From contig CAIIXF020000001.1 of NCBI GenBank assembly GCA_903813345.2, positions 48,379,885-48,443,884 of the forward strand: a stretch of DNA of 64,000 nucleotides. Reading direction: 5' to 3'. The stretch is from Owenia fusiformis (Eukaryota > Annelida > Polychaeta > Sabellida > Oweniidae). The position numbers were made by a program, and so were the translations under genes. Within the stretch, counting starts at the first letter, position 1; every line of letters begins with the position of its first letter. Under the pieces are notes generated by a model. It searched no databases. It was not told where the DNA came from and worked only from the letters and a program-made list of their open reading frames with translations. Shown here piece by piece: positions 51,001 to 60,874 of the stretch.

Positions 51001-54000
51001 TTCTGTAAACTAACTAATTTTACACGAATGTAAAATTAGACCTAAAGTAAGTTGATGAATAAGAAATACAAAAGTAATTTGCTGAGTGTATCTGTAAGCA
51101 GAAAACAAACAGAACATAGAAAACAAGTGATGTGAAGAGTAGCAAGTGAATGAAACGTTCACATCTCTTAAAATGTCAAAAAACTAATATTTTAAATTAA
51201 TTGACTGCTAAACCACACAATTCCATAAGGTGCTGGAACCAAGAACCCTACAAAAGGGTGTAAAGTGATTGTGAATAAAGATGAGAATTAACTACATCTA
51301 GGAACAATGCAGATTCAATCCAACTGAAAAATATGTTATCTAGTCAAGCTAGTTACTAAACTAGAAACAAAGTTAAGACTAATTCCCGACTAATAAAAAG
51401 TAAGAAAAAGAAACAAGAAAGATCAGCAAAAAGATCTTTCAATACAAGTAAAGTGTAATAAAAATTTACACTCATCAATCAGTAGAGTTCTTAGAAAAAC
51501 TCCACCTATTCATAATCCCTGAACACAACATTTCAAAAAAAGAAAACACTGTTCAGTGGATAAGCACAGCTTGAATGTAATGATTACTGAGTGAAAAACT
51601 AAGGAATAGTCATTCAAAGCAATGAACTCCAACAAAGCTACTGTAGGTGCATGAATAAGGGGAATAACCTTATGAACCTAGAAGGTCATCATTACAAAAT
51701 ATACTACACAAAAGTATAGTCATGAACTCAAAGGATTAGAACCCTAGGGCTAGTAAAAGTATACTAGTATAGGGTTGAAGAGTAAAGGTCCCTTATAGGA
51801 AGGTACAAGTATGAGTGAAAAACCTTTACAAAAAAAGATAATACAAGCCAGTAGGGGTCAAATAAAGTTCAACTGGGTCTGAACTTATTGTCCCAAAGAC
51901 AAGCTAGGCTAACCTAAAATTGACTGTTAGGTAAACATGTTGCTTGAAAATAAAATCCATGGAAGGATTTCCTAAAAACTGACCTGTTTCTAGTGTTAGA
52001 AGTACACTAAAATACAACCACAAATGAGCTCACTGCACTGAAGAATGACTTGTGACTCTGTCCAAGTACCTTCTGCTGCTGAGGAGGCCCTGCTGAGGTA
52101 TAGTCTTGAAGATCTACCATGGGATGGTGGGCACCAACTCCCTCAGTAAACTGCTACTCACGTTGTGCATGCTTCTAATATGCACCTTGCTGTCCCAAAG
52201 ATTGGCTACTTGGTCATCTGTGCCAGTTCAGATTGTAGATTTCCGACTTCTGTAGACTATCACGTTGACTAGGTTCCCGTAACAATCTGGTAACCCCTAG
52301 TCCTGCATTTATCTGCCATAAATTTACCAATTATCTAAGAAAACTTCTAGCAGATAGAGTAAAAACTGGACTCTAAAATTTTTTCCACTTTTCCATACAT
52401 AGGCAAGTACAATTATGAAGTTATAGCATATAAAGGGGTGTTAGGTCAGTTGACCTAGAAGGATTCAGGTTATCCTGTTGTTTTTGGACTTGCCCATTTT
52501 TCCAAATTAGGGGTATTAGCATATGTCATGGAATAGGTTGGATTGTATGTAATTACCTTCTTCCTTTGTTCATGTTGTTTCTCTTGCTTAACATTTCTTG
52601 CAGCTTCCCTGGATTGATCAGATCTATATTAAAGCATGTTTGCTGACCAACCATAGAACTTATGGGAGTATCCATCATGTTAACTACTACTGAATGTGAT
52701 ATTGTTTGCCCGGTTCAAGCTTTGAAATGTTTTTACAAAGGAAGAAACATTCCTATATAAATATTAGAAATAAGTTTCATTTTCCTCGTTTGTTAATTAA
52801 GTTAGATGAGATCAGATCAGGGTAATCATCATTTTCCAATTCTAAATACATATTTTGGATCCCTCTTTGTTACATCCATCTCTGCCTTTGAGATAATAAT
52901 GTACACTGAATATCAGACTGATTTGGTAGGATTCAGAATCACTTCCTTGTACATGGACTTCGTCACTGCGTTTAAGTTGAGATATTTTATTATCTTTCTG
53001 TAACAGAACTTAGCCAGCATCTACTAAAAAGTAATACCTTAGCTTATGACAATGAATTGCTTACTTTCTTCAAATGCATGCTAATAAAATTCACCAACCT
53101 TATTCTTCGCCACATTTTTCCATTAAATCTAATGGCTGACAAAATCTAAAACCAGCCACGTTCAAATGTTAACTGAATCGTAATCCGATGTGGTTAGACT
53201 TGCGAGAAAGCAGTATTTCAGTATAGCATTGACTTCTACTACATTAATTTGATGTCTACAATGAATTTATGAGTGAGACCTATTAGACGGATATAGCTGA
53301 AGGGGTCAATTACGAAACAGCTATAATCACCGTTATCATGTTGTTTTTTACTGACTTGGTAGAAAAAGGTAATAGTGTCTACAAAGAGCTCATTATCTAC
53401 ATATAACTAAGTCTTTATTCTTTGTATTTTAATAAATGAAATATATAGATTTTGACTTGTTTGGCTTGCACTATTGATGAATGTTTTCAGTTAATAGCTG
53501 CTATGAATTTCTCTGGTATAATGTCATTTAACCAGATTCTATGTTTTTTGCAGATGAAACTGTTCATCGATTTTATGATTATATCTCCAATCATCCAATG
53601 TTATAGATTAGTTACCAAGGTGCCAGAAGGTAGTTACCAGTTTCACCACAAAGGGGCTAATTCAGATCAAATAATGTGGAAGATATAGGAACAGTTCCTC
53701 TAAACTTCAATTTTCATTACTAAGATTTATGGATCAATTTACAACCTTTTTTTTGAGTATCACAATAACTACTATAAAATTGAAAATAAGTCTATAAAGC
53801 AAAATCTTATCTGTCTTACACAAAAATAGATATTCCACTTTTCATGATTTTATAACATGGGCTCTATTTGGACCTTTGACCTATAAGTTACATTTCTAAA
53901 GATTTGACACTGATGACAAAAATATCAAGATCATTTCTACCATCCTCCAAACACAGGCCTCCAGAATTCATACCTCCTTTTTGGAAGAAGGAAGGAACAT

Positions 54001-57000
54001 AGTAGATGTCTGGAGCCCTGCATTCAGAGGATGATTTGTACTTGCATCTAGTCTATATTGAAAACACTTCTCAATAAGTGAGCCTTCCTTTTTAATAACA
54101 TGATTAACATGTCACATAATGGTGCTATTGACAGATTTTCAATAAGATCTGCATGTTTTACTTATCAGTTGCATAAGCTCTAGGATCATCCTTCTATTAT
54201 CCTTCTATAAGCTTATAAGCTTATAACAACTCTGATCAGATTGTTGTCAAATGGTTTTGTAAATTATGACTGCATTAGAATCAACAAGAACATAAAATAT
54301 GACGTACATGTTTACATATGCTGGTCATTTTAAGACCAGGGGTCAAATATCAATCCACACATCATTAATAAGTTCACCATTAAAATACATTATACAGTTG
54401 TGCATGATTGTAATTATAAACTATTTTTAAAATAACTTTTATTTGGCCCCTTTTGTTGTGAAAGTATTGCCTTGTAATATTGTCACACGCTACTAACTTC
54501 GACCGTTAATTTGAATTTTTGACCTACCAGATGTCTGAAAATCAAGGATTGCGAGTCTCATACTGCACCGTTTTCAATTTGTCCATGATATATGGCATAT
54601 GATATATGGGCAAGACTATGTACTAGATGTAAAATATAATAGAAATTATGCAAGTAGAGTAATCTTGGGTAACGGCATTAAACATTTAAAATTTAGTCAA
54701 AGTGATATCATATTTAAAATCCACATATAAAATTACTTAAATGGAAATGTGGTTTCAGAAATTGTTTATCAACTTTGAAAATTAATTCTTTTGAAAATGT
54801 GACTTTTAGGTTGGGGAGATTCCCCATCGACCAGATGCTATAAAATCAAAAAAAGCTAAGTATCTTTTCTTTTATTGGACAGTTAGTATTTTCTTTTACT
54901 AGACATACCGGTATTTTAAATTGTATAACTATCAGTTCAAAGTTTCAATATGATTAGTCATCTAGTATTGTTGATATGGCAACACTAAATCCAGTGCCAA
55001 TTGTCCGTATGATAACAATATGGGAGACAAATCCATGCCTAGCACACTTAAATAACCTACCACAATAAATTCCTGAGTATTTAAGATTCATTTTTTGATC
55101 CCTAAATGAGAAATTTTTCATTTCCAATAGCAATTTTTGCATGCTATCTTAACTTATATCAGCCGTTAGGCGTTATAATTCCTCCATCTATTGGAACATC
55201 CAGGCTCTGCAGCACCAAACCCGGATGTCATTACAGTACAGGGATTTTCCTTTTAAAAAAAGTTATTGCCATCTTGAAAAGAGGTGTGATCCTTCTTGGG
55301 ATGTTCTCAGGACTATAGTTCTGGCACAGATTAAGGCAACACTTCTGGAATGGATCACCCTGTATAGCCCTATAGTGAATTCCAATAATATGGATGTACC
55401 CTACTCTTTACTTAAGTACCCAACATAGTGGGGTAATAAAAATTATCTCACAAAAATAATTTCTACCCCATTTTTTGAAGTGACTTGAGTAAAGAGTATA
55501 TACCAAAAACATTTAGACTAATAGATAGATAGGGAAAAATGGTCCTAATTATTGCATAGTCCTTATTATCGCAAGATTGTCCAAAATAGCTAAAATATGC
55601 ATCCACCTCTTTTAAACCAGTGTTACTAGCCCCAGCTTAACACCATTCCTCCCAATCTTAATTAATTTATCCATATACTTACAAATAGGTTATCTCTTCA
55701 ATTTATAAAAATTGTTTACTTCGAAACTGTCAATGCAATATCTTAGATTTGAGTAGAAATAATCTTGATTTACGTCATTCACAAAATTCACAATTCAATC
55801 AAACTGGTGTCATATTTGGAATCTACATATAAAATTACATCTAAAAATGTGGTTTCGAAAAGGGTTTATCAACTTTGAAAATTTTCTTTGAAAATGTGAC
55901 TTCTAGGTCAGGGAGATTCCCCATAGACCCCATGTTGTAAAACTACAAAAAGTGAAATATCTTTTCTTGTGTTGGGCAGATAATATTTTCTTTTACTGGA
56001 CATATTTTAATTTGTATAACTATCACATACATAAGGGTAATTTGAAAAGTGAACCAGGCGAAACTGGTAACTACCTACTCGCATCTGAGTAATTATGCAA
56101 AAAGTGAAATTCTTCTGGTAAAGGTTAACCTCCCTCCAAAAAAAGACAGAAAAGAAGTGAATAATGTATATTGTATATAATGTTGATATTCTACACTAAA
56201 ACTGATAGAAAAATGATTATATGTTCATTATTATTGTTGATACTCTACACTAAAAATGATAGAAAAATGATTATAGTGTATGTATGTATCTACATGAATT
56301 TTAAGCAGTGGAATGACTTATGTTCAAGAACCATGAAATGACAATCAAAACACAACTGAGCGATAATTAGGACGACTTCTGCAATAATTGGGATGACTTC
56401 AGAGAAATGCCAAACATAACTTAAAATTTAAATGAAAGTTTGATCTTTCACTTGATACCCTCAAAGTAAGTTGGTTGAAGTTATCATATTTGAGATTGTC
56501 ATTAGTATTCCCTGAGTTAGGTGTTTGCCAGCCTGCTCTCATTTCCGACCATTTGAGACCTGTATTCCCAAAAACCAACTTGGTTCTATCAACAAGATTT
56601 GAAAAACATGTAAAACAGCTCACTCAAAAAGGGATCAAATTAGAAGGTGGCACTAAATGCCAGGACATTAAGTCAAAATAGCAGAATAGTTATCGAAAGT
56701 GAAATATACAAACAAATATACACAACATCAAAATCAAAGTGGCAAAGGCAGTACAATAACTCAAAGAAAGTTGGAGAATCTTTCTAGGTGAATCTAACAG
56801 AAGGACTTTCTGCATCACTAACCAACTTTTGAGCGAGCATACCAGACAGATTAAAGTCATCAAGAAAATCAACCCAATCCAGGCCACGAATCTCTGCCTA
56901 GACTGCGATAAACCAGAAACAATAGAACATTACCTCTTCAAATGTGATAAACTCCAAGAACCTCAGGAGAAACTGTTTCCGCCATTATACAGCTCACTCA

Positions 57001-60000
57001 GCAGAAAAATGGAGGCCATTTTGAAATAAAATTCCACTTACTCTTGGGTTAATAGCATTCTCCGATCACAGGGCTTCAAAATCCAGAATATATTCTTTCT
57101 GTTTACCCCCTGCGATAAGCAGTTAGCATTTCTCCGATTAAGAACTCACAATCTGATTGGCTGTCGCAATACTGCGACAGAAATCATGTATAAGTCATTG
57201 CGCATAATTAGATCACGTGATTCAGTTAAATCAGGTGCTTCTAAATTGGTTATAGCAGGGGGAAGAAGGAGGTACAGATTCTGGACACCCGCTTAGGAGG
57301 ATGGGTTTATAGCTAAATTAAAATATATATAACAATCGATTAAGACGGGGATATGAGCTGATATTCTGCAAATGTATGCATAAAGGTATATTTCATATAA
57401 TTATGCCATAACAACAGTGCGTGTGTCACCATTACAAATATTGAATCTAAAAGCCGGAATATAGACAAGGCTTTGGACCTAAGTTATGTCTGCACTTCAC
57501 AGTTCAAAATCAACTTCTGTACTTATTTGACACCACCTTCTGATTTGCCTGACTGACCTTTAATCATTTCTCAAACATATTCTCTAGAGTTACTCACTTC
57601 GAGAGCCATGTTAGATTTTGAAACTTATGCCTCTCAAACGGAGGCAGTGGACAGCTGATTAATAGTGACCTTTGAAATCGAATTAAGTCGATCCGCGGCC
57701 TACTTTTGTTCTCTAACTATGTTATACATCATTATCATCCTTCTGGGCAAGTATTGGAGCGCTGAAGTACTTCCTTTTCGATCAAGACTTGTAATTGTTA
57801 GTCGAGTGAATTCTTTTACTGCCAAATTCCAATATGGCGTTTTCTGCTCGGACATTTTCGTAAATCTCCGGAGGTTGTCCGAACCTAACTAATTCTCAAA
57901 ATTCATTTCGTTCGTTGCGTATCTCGCCATATTGGAAATAGGTCTAAAAAACATTCACTTGATGAACAATTTACAAGTCTTGATCGAAAAAGAAGTATTT
58001 CAGCGCTCTAATACTTACACGGATTGATGATACTGATGTGAGACACAGTTAGAGACCAAAAATAAGCCACGGATCGACTTAATTCGATTTCAACGGTCAC
58101 AATCATTCAGCTGTCGAAATGCTCCGTGGGAAAGCTATTATATCAAAATCCAAATAGCTTTCGCAGAAAGTAACTCTAGAGAATCAGGAAATTAGGGTGA
58201 TTCAAGCGGGAAAATTTTGTAGGGAATTTCCAGTCAGAGAGAATGTTCTGGCGAAAGGAGATTCTTGGATTTCAAATTCTTGAAGTTGGGAAACCCGGAT
58301 GAAAAAAATGAAGTTACCTTTTTTAATTCCCGAATCTCTCCGAAATTAGCTCATCTTGGTGACTGTAAATTGCACAGCTGTATTCAATGGAGTCTTGTCA
58401 TATTCAATCAGCCTCAATTTTAAAGTGTATATTTTATTTTTAACGTGATTTTATCGTTTTTTGTCGACTGGTAAGAATCCGCTGGGCTAATGGCAAGATG
58501 GATGACTTTGACCTGACCTTGACCGATGGCGGTGACGTCATCAATTTTATCTCAACGTTGATTGGTTCAATGATGATTGTTTGGGAAATTTGAATTTAGT
58601 TCTCGTAACCTCCCGTGACCTCCCGAATAGGTCACGTGACCTTGCGCCAGAAGTCCGACTTTTTTGTCAGTCGACCTGTTCAAAGTACATTTAGTAATAA
58701 TTATCGCTTTTCAGAACAATTTAGGAAACAATATTTTCTATCTACGTCGATTACAATTATCGCATCCTACGACCCCTTTAGATTGTGGTCGTAGGCCCGT
58801 ATTATTAGTAAGCCTGTCTTTCTACAATGTCGGAGAATGAGCTACGCATTGCACTATTAAATGACCTACCTCGATACATTCCAGAGTATTTTAGAATTCT
58901 TTTTATGTTGTTAGATTGCCAATTGTATGGGTTTATCGGCAGAACGAAGAGATTTTAGTTTTTACATCGGAAATATATCAGCAATTTTCAAAATGTCGGA
59001 AGGGGAATTCATCCGGGAATTTCCCTTATGACTGGTGCATGCCGGGAACTGAATGGAGGAATTTGACGGTTGAAATAAGTTAAATATTACACGCAAATAT
59101 TGCTATCAAAAACGAAAACCTCTTCGTTCTGCCGATAAACCCACACAATTGTGGATTCAACTACACAAAAAGAATGCTAAAATATCTTAAGTGTAAAAGT
59201 GTAAAGTATCTTAAGTGTAAGTAGCGTAGAAAATTCTACCATGTTGTAATCGTACAGACAAAAGAATATGATGTTCGCAAGACTAGAACGTAGAGGTAGT
59301 CTTGGAACGAGATAAGATTACAAAGCATCTAAGGTACGTAAATTTATATGAACAACTGAGTCAATAGGGATAAATAGCCCAACGAGAGTCGGCGGTCTTG
59401 AAAAATACTTGGATCTGGATGCCAGTCCTGTTATTGATATCATTCCCGTTCGAAGAACGTATTACAGTCTGTTACACTGCTTCAAAGGCAAGCAGTTAAA
59501 CCTGAAATACAAAACATCTAAATAATATTGTGCAATAATATATAGAAAAATATATTCATATTGCACACGAATGACATTTGTATATGTTGGGTTGCTTGTA
59601 AATTGGCTCATAAAGTCTGTAATCTCTTATATTTTGATGCTTCTCTACCATGTTAATTCTCAAAAAAATAACATGGCGGACAGACCTCAAATTACAAGAG
59701 GGCACAGGGTTATTGCACTAAACACTAAATAATCTGAAATATACAAATGTCATCCGTGTGCAATATGAATATATTTTTCTATATATTATGGCACAATGGT
59801 CTATAGATTTCTTATTTTTCAGGTTCAACTGCTTGCCTTTGAAGCAGTGTAACAGACTGTAGATGTCCGTGGGAATTATAGTCAAAAACTAATCAGTGAC
59901 AACTTACACTTCCTTCAAGTGTAGCTAGCGCCATCACTGAATTTGAGAAACTGTACTTTTTTCATCCAAGATGAGCATAAACCTAACAGTAAGACTCTTG

Positions 60001-60187
60001 GTAGACTAGTCTAAGTGAGTGAAAACTGGAACTGGAAAATGTTTTTAGAAAAATTTTCTCAAGAAGGCTTATTGAGGAACTACATACGAAAGCAAGGATT
60101 CACTGAATACAGTTCAGTATGAAACTTTGAATATACAACTTCATAATTAACAAGTTAGAGTAACCGTTCCTACCTTCTTGAGGTCAT
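35938..60187 (-). CDS. PTPN11: SHP2 / corkscrew tyrosine phosphatase (15 coding exons joined)
   Basis: Reading leftwards: 60187-60174, 46693-46571, 46121-45927, 43362-43197, 42093-41977, 41465-41346, 41028-40933, 40707-40628, 40399-40238, 40089-39937, 39532-39348, 38764-38697, 38290-38139, 37754-37609, 36004-35938. About 614 residues if one missing base in exon 7 is allowed for. A cytosolic phosphatase acting downstream of receptor tyrosine kinases to promote Ras-MAPK signalling. N-SH2 from Trp6 (WFHPNITG), with the autoinhibitory loop [13 protein letters not shown]2 ([21 protein letters not shown]). PTP domain about 230-535, with WPDHGVP (acid Asp428), [10 protein letters not shown] (nucleophile Cys470, Arg476) and Q517/Q521. 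The tail has two Tyr-x-Asn sites. Every splice junction is phase-consistent except at the exon-7 indel. Confidence 0.95.
36170..36420. repeat. Degenerate tandem repeat, about 70 bp, four units
   Basis: The landmark GAGACTTGGTTCTTTT and GGAGAGAGA runs recur about every 65-75 bp. In PTPN11 intron 14. Confidence 0.55.
36492..37572 (+). mobile_element. Mariner-like element with decayed transposase
   Basis: 38-bp inverted termini starting CGAGGGGTGATCCAAAAGTC (36492-36529 and 37535-37572) differ at one position. TA lies on both sides (36490-36491, 37573-37574). At 1081 bp it is slightly shorter than intact mariners (about 1.3 kb). On the + strand near 37000, [19 protein letters not shown] matches the PPYSPDLAPCD motif around the third catalytic Asp, then is broken by stops. 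A second inverted pair lies inside the termini (CCTGCCACCCGGAACGGTAT at about 36664, its inverse at about 37383). Confidence 0.85.
37609..37754 (-). CDS. PTPN11: PTPN11 coding exon 14
   Basis: Acceptor TTTCAG, donor GTGAGT. Encodes the proline-rich tail and Tyr553 in GRDYTNIKC, a Grb2-type site equivalent to human Tyr542. Confidence 0.9.
38139..38290 (-). CDS. PTPN11: PTPN11 coding exon 13
   Basis: End of the catalytic domain: [18 protein letters not shown] with the two Q-loop glutamines. Confidence 0.95.
38325..38440. repeat. 58-bp perfect tandem duplication
   Basis: Two copies (38325-38382, 38383-38440) beginning TCCTATGTTTTAGAAGC are essentially identical, so the duplication is recent. 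In PTPN11 intron 12. Confidence 0.9.
38697..38764 (-). CDS. PTPN11: PTPN11 coding exon 12
   Basis: Completes the signature motif ([17 protein letters not shown]); the intron splits the serine codon after Cys470. Confidence 0.95.
39039..39299. repeat. 26-bp minisatellite, about ten copies
   Basis: CTTTTAGAATATATTGCTTT followed by AACTAC repeats with a strict 26-bp period; the last copies are diverged. Direct tandem with no spacers. In PTPN11 intron 11. Confidence 0.95.
39348..39532 (-). CDS. PTPN11: PTPN11 coding exon 11
   Basis: Encodes the WPD loop ([12 protein letters not shown]) up to the catalytic cysteine (LVHC). Confidence 0.95.
39937..40089 (-). CDS. PTPN11: PTPN11 coding exon 10
   Basis: [15 protein letters not shown] to [18 protein letters not shown]; 51 codons, phase 0 at both ends. 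Confidence 0.93.
40238..40399 (-). CDS. PTPN11: PTPN11 coding exon 9
   Basis: [20 protein letters not shown] and [13 protein letters not shown]; 54 codons, phase 0. Confidence 0.95.
40628..40707 (-). CDS. PTPN11: PTPN11 coding exon 8
   Basis: [14 protein letters not shown] to [10 protein letters not shown]. It enters needing one base from exon 7 to complete Phe. Confidence 0.93.
40933..41028 (-). CDS. PTPN11: PTPN11 coding exon 7 with apparent 1-nt deletion
   Basis: Encodes [16 protein letters not shown] and [12 protein letters not shown]. After that the family sequence expects NILPF, but the A-run (T-run at 40944-40947 on the + strand) is one base too short. The last codons are therefore out of frame, and the exon is 96 nt where the neighbouring phases require 97. 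Confidence 0.88.
41346..41465 (-). CDS. PTPN11: PTPN11 coding exon 6
   Basis: [20 protein letters not shown] to AGFWEEFE: the linker and start of the PTP domain. Confidence 0.95.
41793..41941. repeat. 39-bp tandem repeat, four copies
   Basis: CCACCATGCATGTGGGGAAC units followed by CCGATCCTCTAATTTTTTA, spaced 38-39 bp. In PTPN11 intron 5. Confidence 0.9.
41977..42093 (-). CDS. PTPN11: PTPN11 coding exon 5
   Basis: End of C-SH2: [20 protein letters not shown] and [10 protein letters not shown]; 39 codons, phase 0. Confidence 0.95.
43197..43362 (-). CDS. PTPN11: PTPN11 coding exon 4
   Basis: Start of C-SH2 with phosphotyrosine-binding Arg in YLVRESQS. The short loop (TEDKVTHV) lacks the glycine/serine insert seen in human SHP2. 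Confidence 0.95.
43905..44069. mobile_element. 165-bp MITE containing a glycine-rich coding-like segment
   Basis: The ends TTTATCCTATGCCAAGTAG and CTACTTGGTATAGGATAAA are inverse complements with one mismatch. On the - strand the interior reads [13 protein letters not shown], like a glycine-rich RNA-binding protein. A second inverted pair (about 44088-44104 and 44180-44196) follows. Confidence 0.5.
44932..45590. mobile_element. 659-bp fold-back element with 6-bp target duplication
   Basis: TTACAG lies exactly on both sides (44926-44931, 45591-45596). The ends TGGTAAAGATTAAAAGGTGG and its inverse start ~120-bp arms in which GGTGGATTGGATCGAG is repeated twice per arm. Non-coding, in PTPN11 intron 3. 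Confidence 0.75.
45927..46121 (-). CDS. PTPN11: PTPN11 coding exon 3
   Basis: Rest of N-SH2: [46 protein letters not shown]. Confidence 0.96.
46223..46326. repeat. Fragment of the CAGGCCCGTAGCC MITE family
   Basis: GTGAACCCC and CCTGGCTACGGGCCTG match one end of the element at 49744-49940. Confidence 0.5.
46571..46693 (-). CDS. PTPN11: PTPN11 coding exon 2
   Basis: Enters at phase 2 and encodes [19 protein letters not shown] to [13 protein letters not shown], the first part of N-SH2. Confidence 0.96.
47331..50300. repeat. Degenerate tandem array, unit about 190 bp
   Basis: The clearest pair has a 190-bp offset (landmark ATGGGCCGTTTAACCAAACG at 47425 and 47615). Later units share CTTGGCTTGGA...AACCTT and GTAGTT landmarks (48725, 48895, 49255, 49405). 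The last units (49440-50280) share ACTAGTTAA, GAACTAGTAATAATATAA and GAAGTCTGGA landmarks and have a ~200-bp or larger period. Confidence 0.6.
49744..49940. mobile_element. 197-bp MITE with G/C-tract interior
   Basis: The ends CAGGCCCGTAGCCAG and CTGGCTACGGGCCTG are perfect inverses, with TATAC on both sides (49739-49743 and 49941-49945). Interior G and C tracts (GGGGGGTTCGG, GAACCCCCCC) stand out in AT-rich DNA. It is inserted in the array above. Confidence 0.75.
52557..52678 (-). CDS. Candidate alternative first coding exon of PTPN11 (speculative)
   Basis: On the - strand an ATG (52676-52678) with a good context (AACATGATGG) opens 40 codons plus 2 nt, ending ...NNMNKGRR at donor GTAATT. 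The phase matches exon 2, so splicing would give a 40-residue leader before WFHP in place of MTSR. A 41-codon open frame is not rare by chance, and the donor lies at the edge of a transposon terminus. The canonical start is at 60187. Confidence 0.25.
53631..53945. repeat. Family B MITE, decayed copy 2
   Basis: GTAGTTACCAGTTTCACCAC and later landmarks match 9771-10220 in the same orientation; both ends are eroded. Confidence 0.55.
54635..54940. repeat. Family B MITE, decayed copy 3 (inverted)
   Basis: AATGTGGTTTCAGAAA, GGGGAGATTCCCCAT and TATCTTTTCTTTTATTGG match the reverse of 9771-10220. Confidence 0.55.
55750..56098. repeat. Family B MITE, copy 4 (inverted)
   Basis: GAGTAGAAATAATCTTGATT at one end and CCTACTCGCATCTGAGTAAT at the other match the reverse of 9771-10220. 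Both ends are partly kept. Confidence 0.6.
56700..57029 (+). pseudogene. LINE reverse transcriptase 3' end (decayed)
   Basis: The segment [19 protein letters not shown], then QLLSEHTRQ, ends in a zinc-knuckle-like [17 protein letters not shown]. That layout (basic TGH-type segment, then C-x2-C-x7-H-x4-C) is the C-terminus of non-LTR retrotransposon polymerases (Jockey/CR1/RTE-like). A stop near 56756 and the missing upstream polymerase show it is a fragment. Confidence 0.6.
57600..58173. mobile_element. hAT-like element, family I copy 3
   Basis: An exact 8-bp duplication CTCTAGAG flanks it (57592-57599 and 58174-58181). The ends TTACTCACTTCGAGAGCC and GCTTTCGCAGAAAGTAA and the palindromic interior match 26159-26755. 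No transposase. Confidence 0.85.
58757..59315. mobile_element. hAT-like element, family II copy 2
   Basis: An exact 8-bp duplication GATTACAA flanks it (58749-58756 and 59316-59323). The ends TTATCGCATCC and GGAACGAGATAA resemble 26944-27689. Internal arms GGTTTATCGGCAGAACGAAG (58928) and its inverse near 59113 form a palindrome. Confidence 0.75.
59463..59861. mobile_element. 400-bp fold-back element
   Basis: TACAGTCTGTTACACTGC at the left and its inverse at the right begin ~110-bp arms (CAAAGGCAAGCAGTT, TTCATATTGCACACG). Related sequence occurs near 28370. Flanks suggest a TA target only. Confidence 0.6.
60174..60187 (-). CDS. PTPN11: PTPN11 coding exon 1 (14 nt, MTSRR)
   Basis: On the - strand ATG ACC TCA AGA AG precedes donor GTAGGA. 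Joined to exon 2 (A TGG TTC) it reads [13 protein letters not shown], the same N-terminus as human SHP2, whose first exon also contributes 14 coding bases. The intron to exon 2 is 13.5 kb. Too short to appear as an open frame. Confidence 0.88.
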
Positions 60188-60320
60188 AATCGTTGAAAAT
60201 ATTCTCTTCCTTGTTTTGATCTGTAATGGCGGAAGTAAAATTTAAGCCTCGTTTTCGATTTCAATTAGGGATCTGTCATTTTGAACAATCCAACGTTCAT
60301 CTAAGTGTTTGTGTTCTAAG
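60188..60320 (-). promoter_or_regulatory. PTPN11 5' untranslated region and likely core promoter
   Basis: On the - strand ACTTCCGCCAT (60226-60236) combines an ETS/GABPA site with a YY1-like CCGCCAT about 40-50 bp upstream of the start codon, a common TATA-less housekeeping arrangement. The exact start site is unknown. Confidence 0.4.
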
Positions 60321-60874
60321 GAGCTCTGTGTGTTGTATTCTTTCACGAGATATTGTTACATGTATCTAATTTAAATAAATTCAAGAAATAAAGTTTCCAA
60401 TATTGTCAAGATACATATCCCATGATATTTTGTTTATTTTATATTTTGTATAATCTCATCCACTGATGTCAGGATGTATGGCCTCTTGAAAATTCTCTTA
60501 TTTTTAACATGGGAAACCCTCACTTTAACAAATCCACCACTCATTTTTTTATGGTCCGAACTAACTTTATGTATTCACTCTACTTACAATGAATGGAAGG
60601 CTACCAAATATATGAATCAAAATATCTAGTGCTAACATTAGTAAAATGGTTTAGGGTTGTGATTATATTTCATGCTATTTCTTAGAGAGAGGACCTTGAA
60701 CTTTATTATAGATACATATTTCGTAAACTCCAAGTTAGTAAAGATTTACATTTATATCCTGAGGTCCAGGAATGCAGTCATAAAATGCCTTATGAATGTC
60801 AATTATTTGTCCATCATTCATTCTAAAGTTCAGCTGGAAAATAACATTTTGGGGAAAAATTTACCTGCACATGT

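Larger units (their letters stand above)
46838..52556. mobile_element. 5.7-kb composite repeat block with inverted ends and satellite-like core
   Basis: About 46865-47014 is the inverse complement of about 52407-52554 (landmarks CCTATTCCATGACATATGCT, AATTTGGAAAAATGGGC, CTAGGTCAACTGACCTA). The left end also holds a smaller palindrome (46838-47112), followed by a further partial copy of the terminus (47113-47150). The middle (about 47300-50300) is a degenerate tandem array. No transposase is visible. The right edge ends exactly at the donor of the candidate exon 52557-52678. It fills PTPN11 intron 1. Confidence 0.65.

Noticed and set aside
60226-60369. Short + strand frame starting ATGGCGGAAGTAAAA
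   Set aside because: The ATG falls in the ETS/YY1-like promoter motif of PTPN11. The 47-codon frame has no known homology and no supported splice partner.
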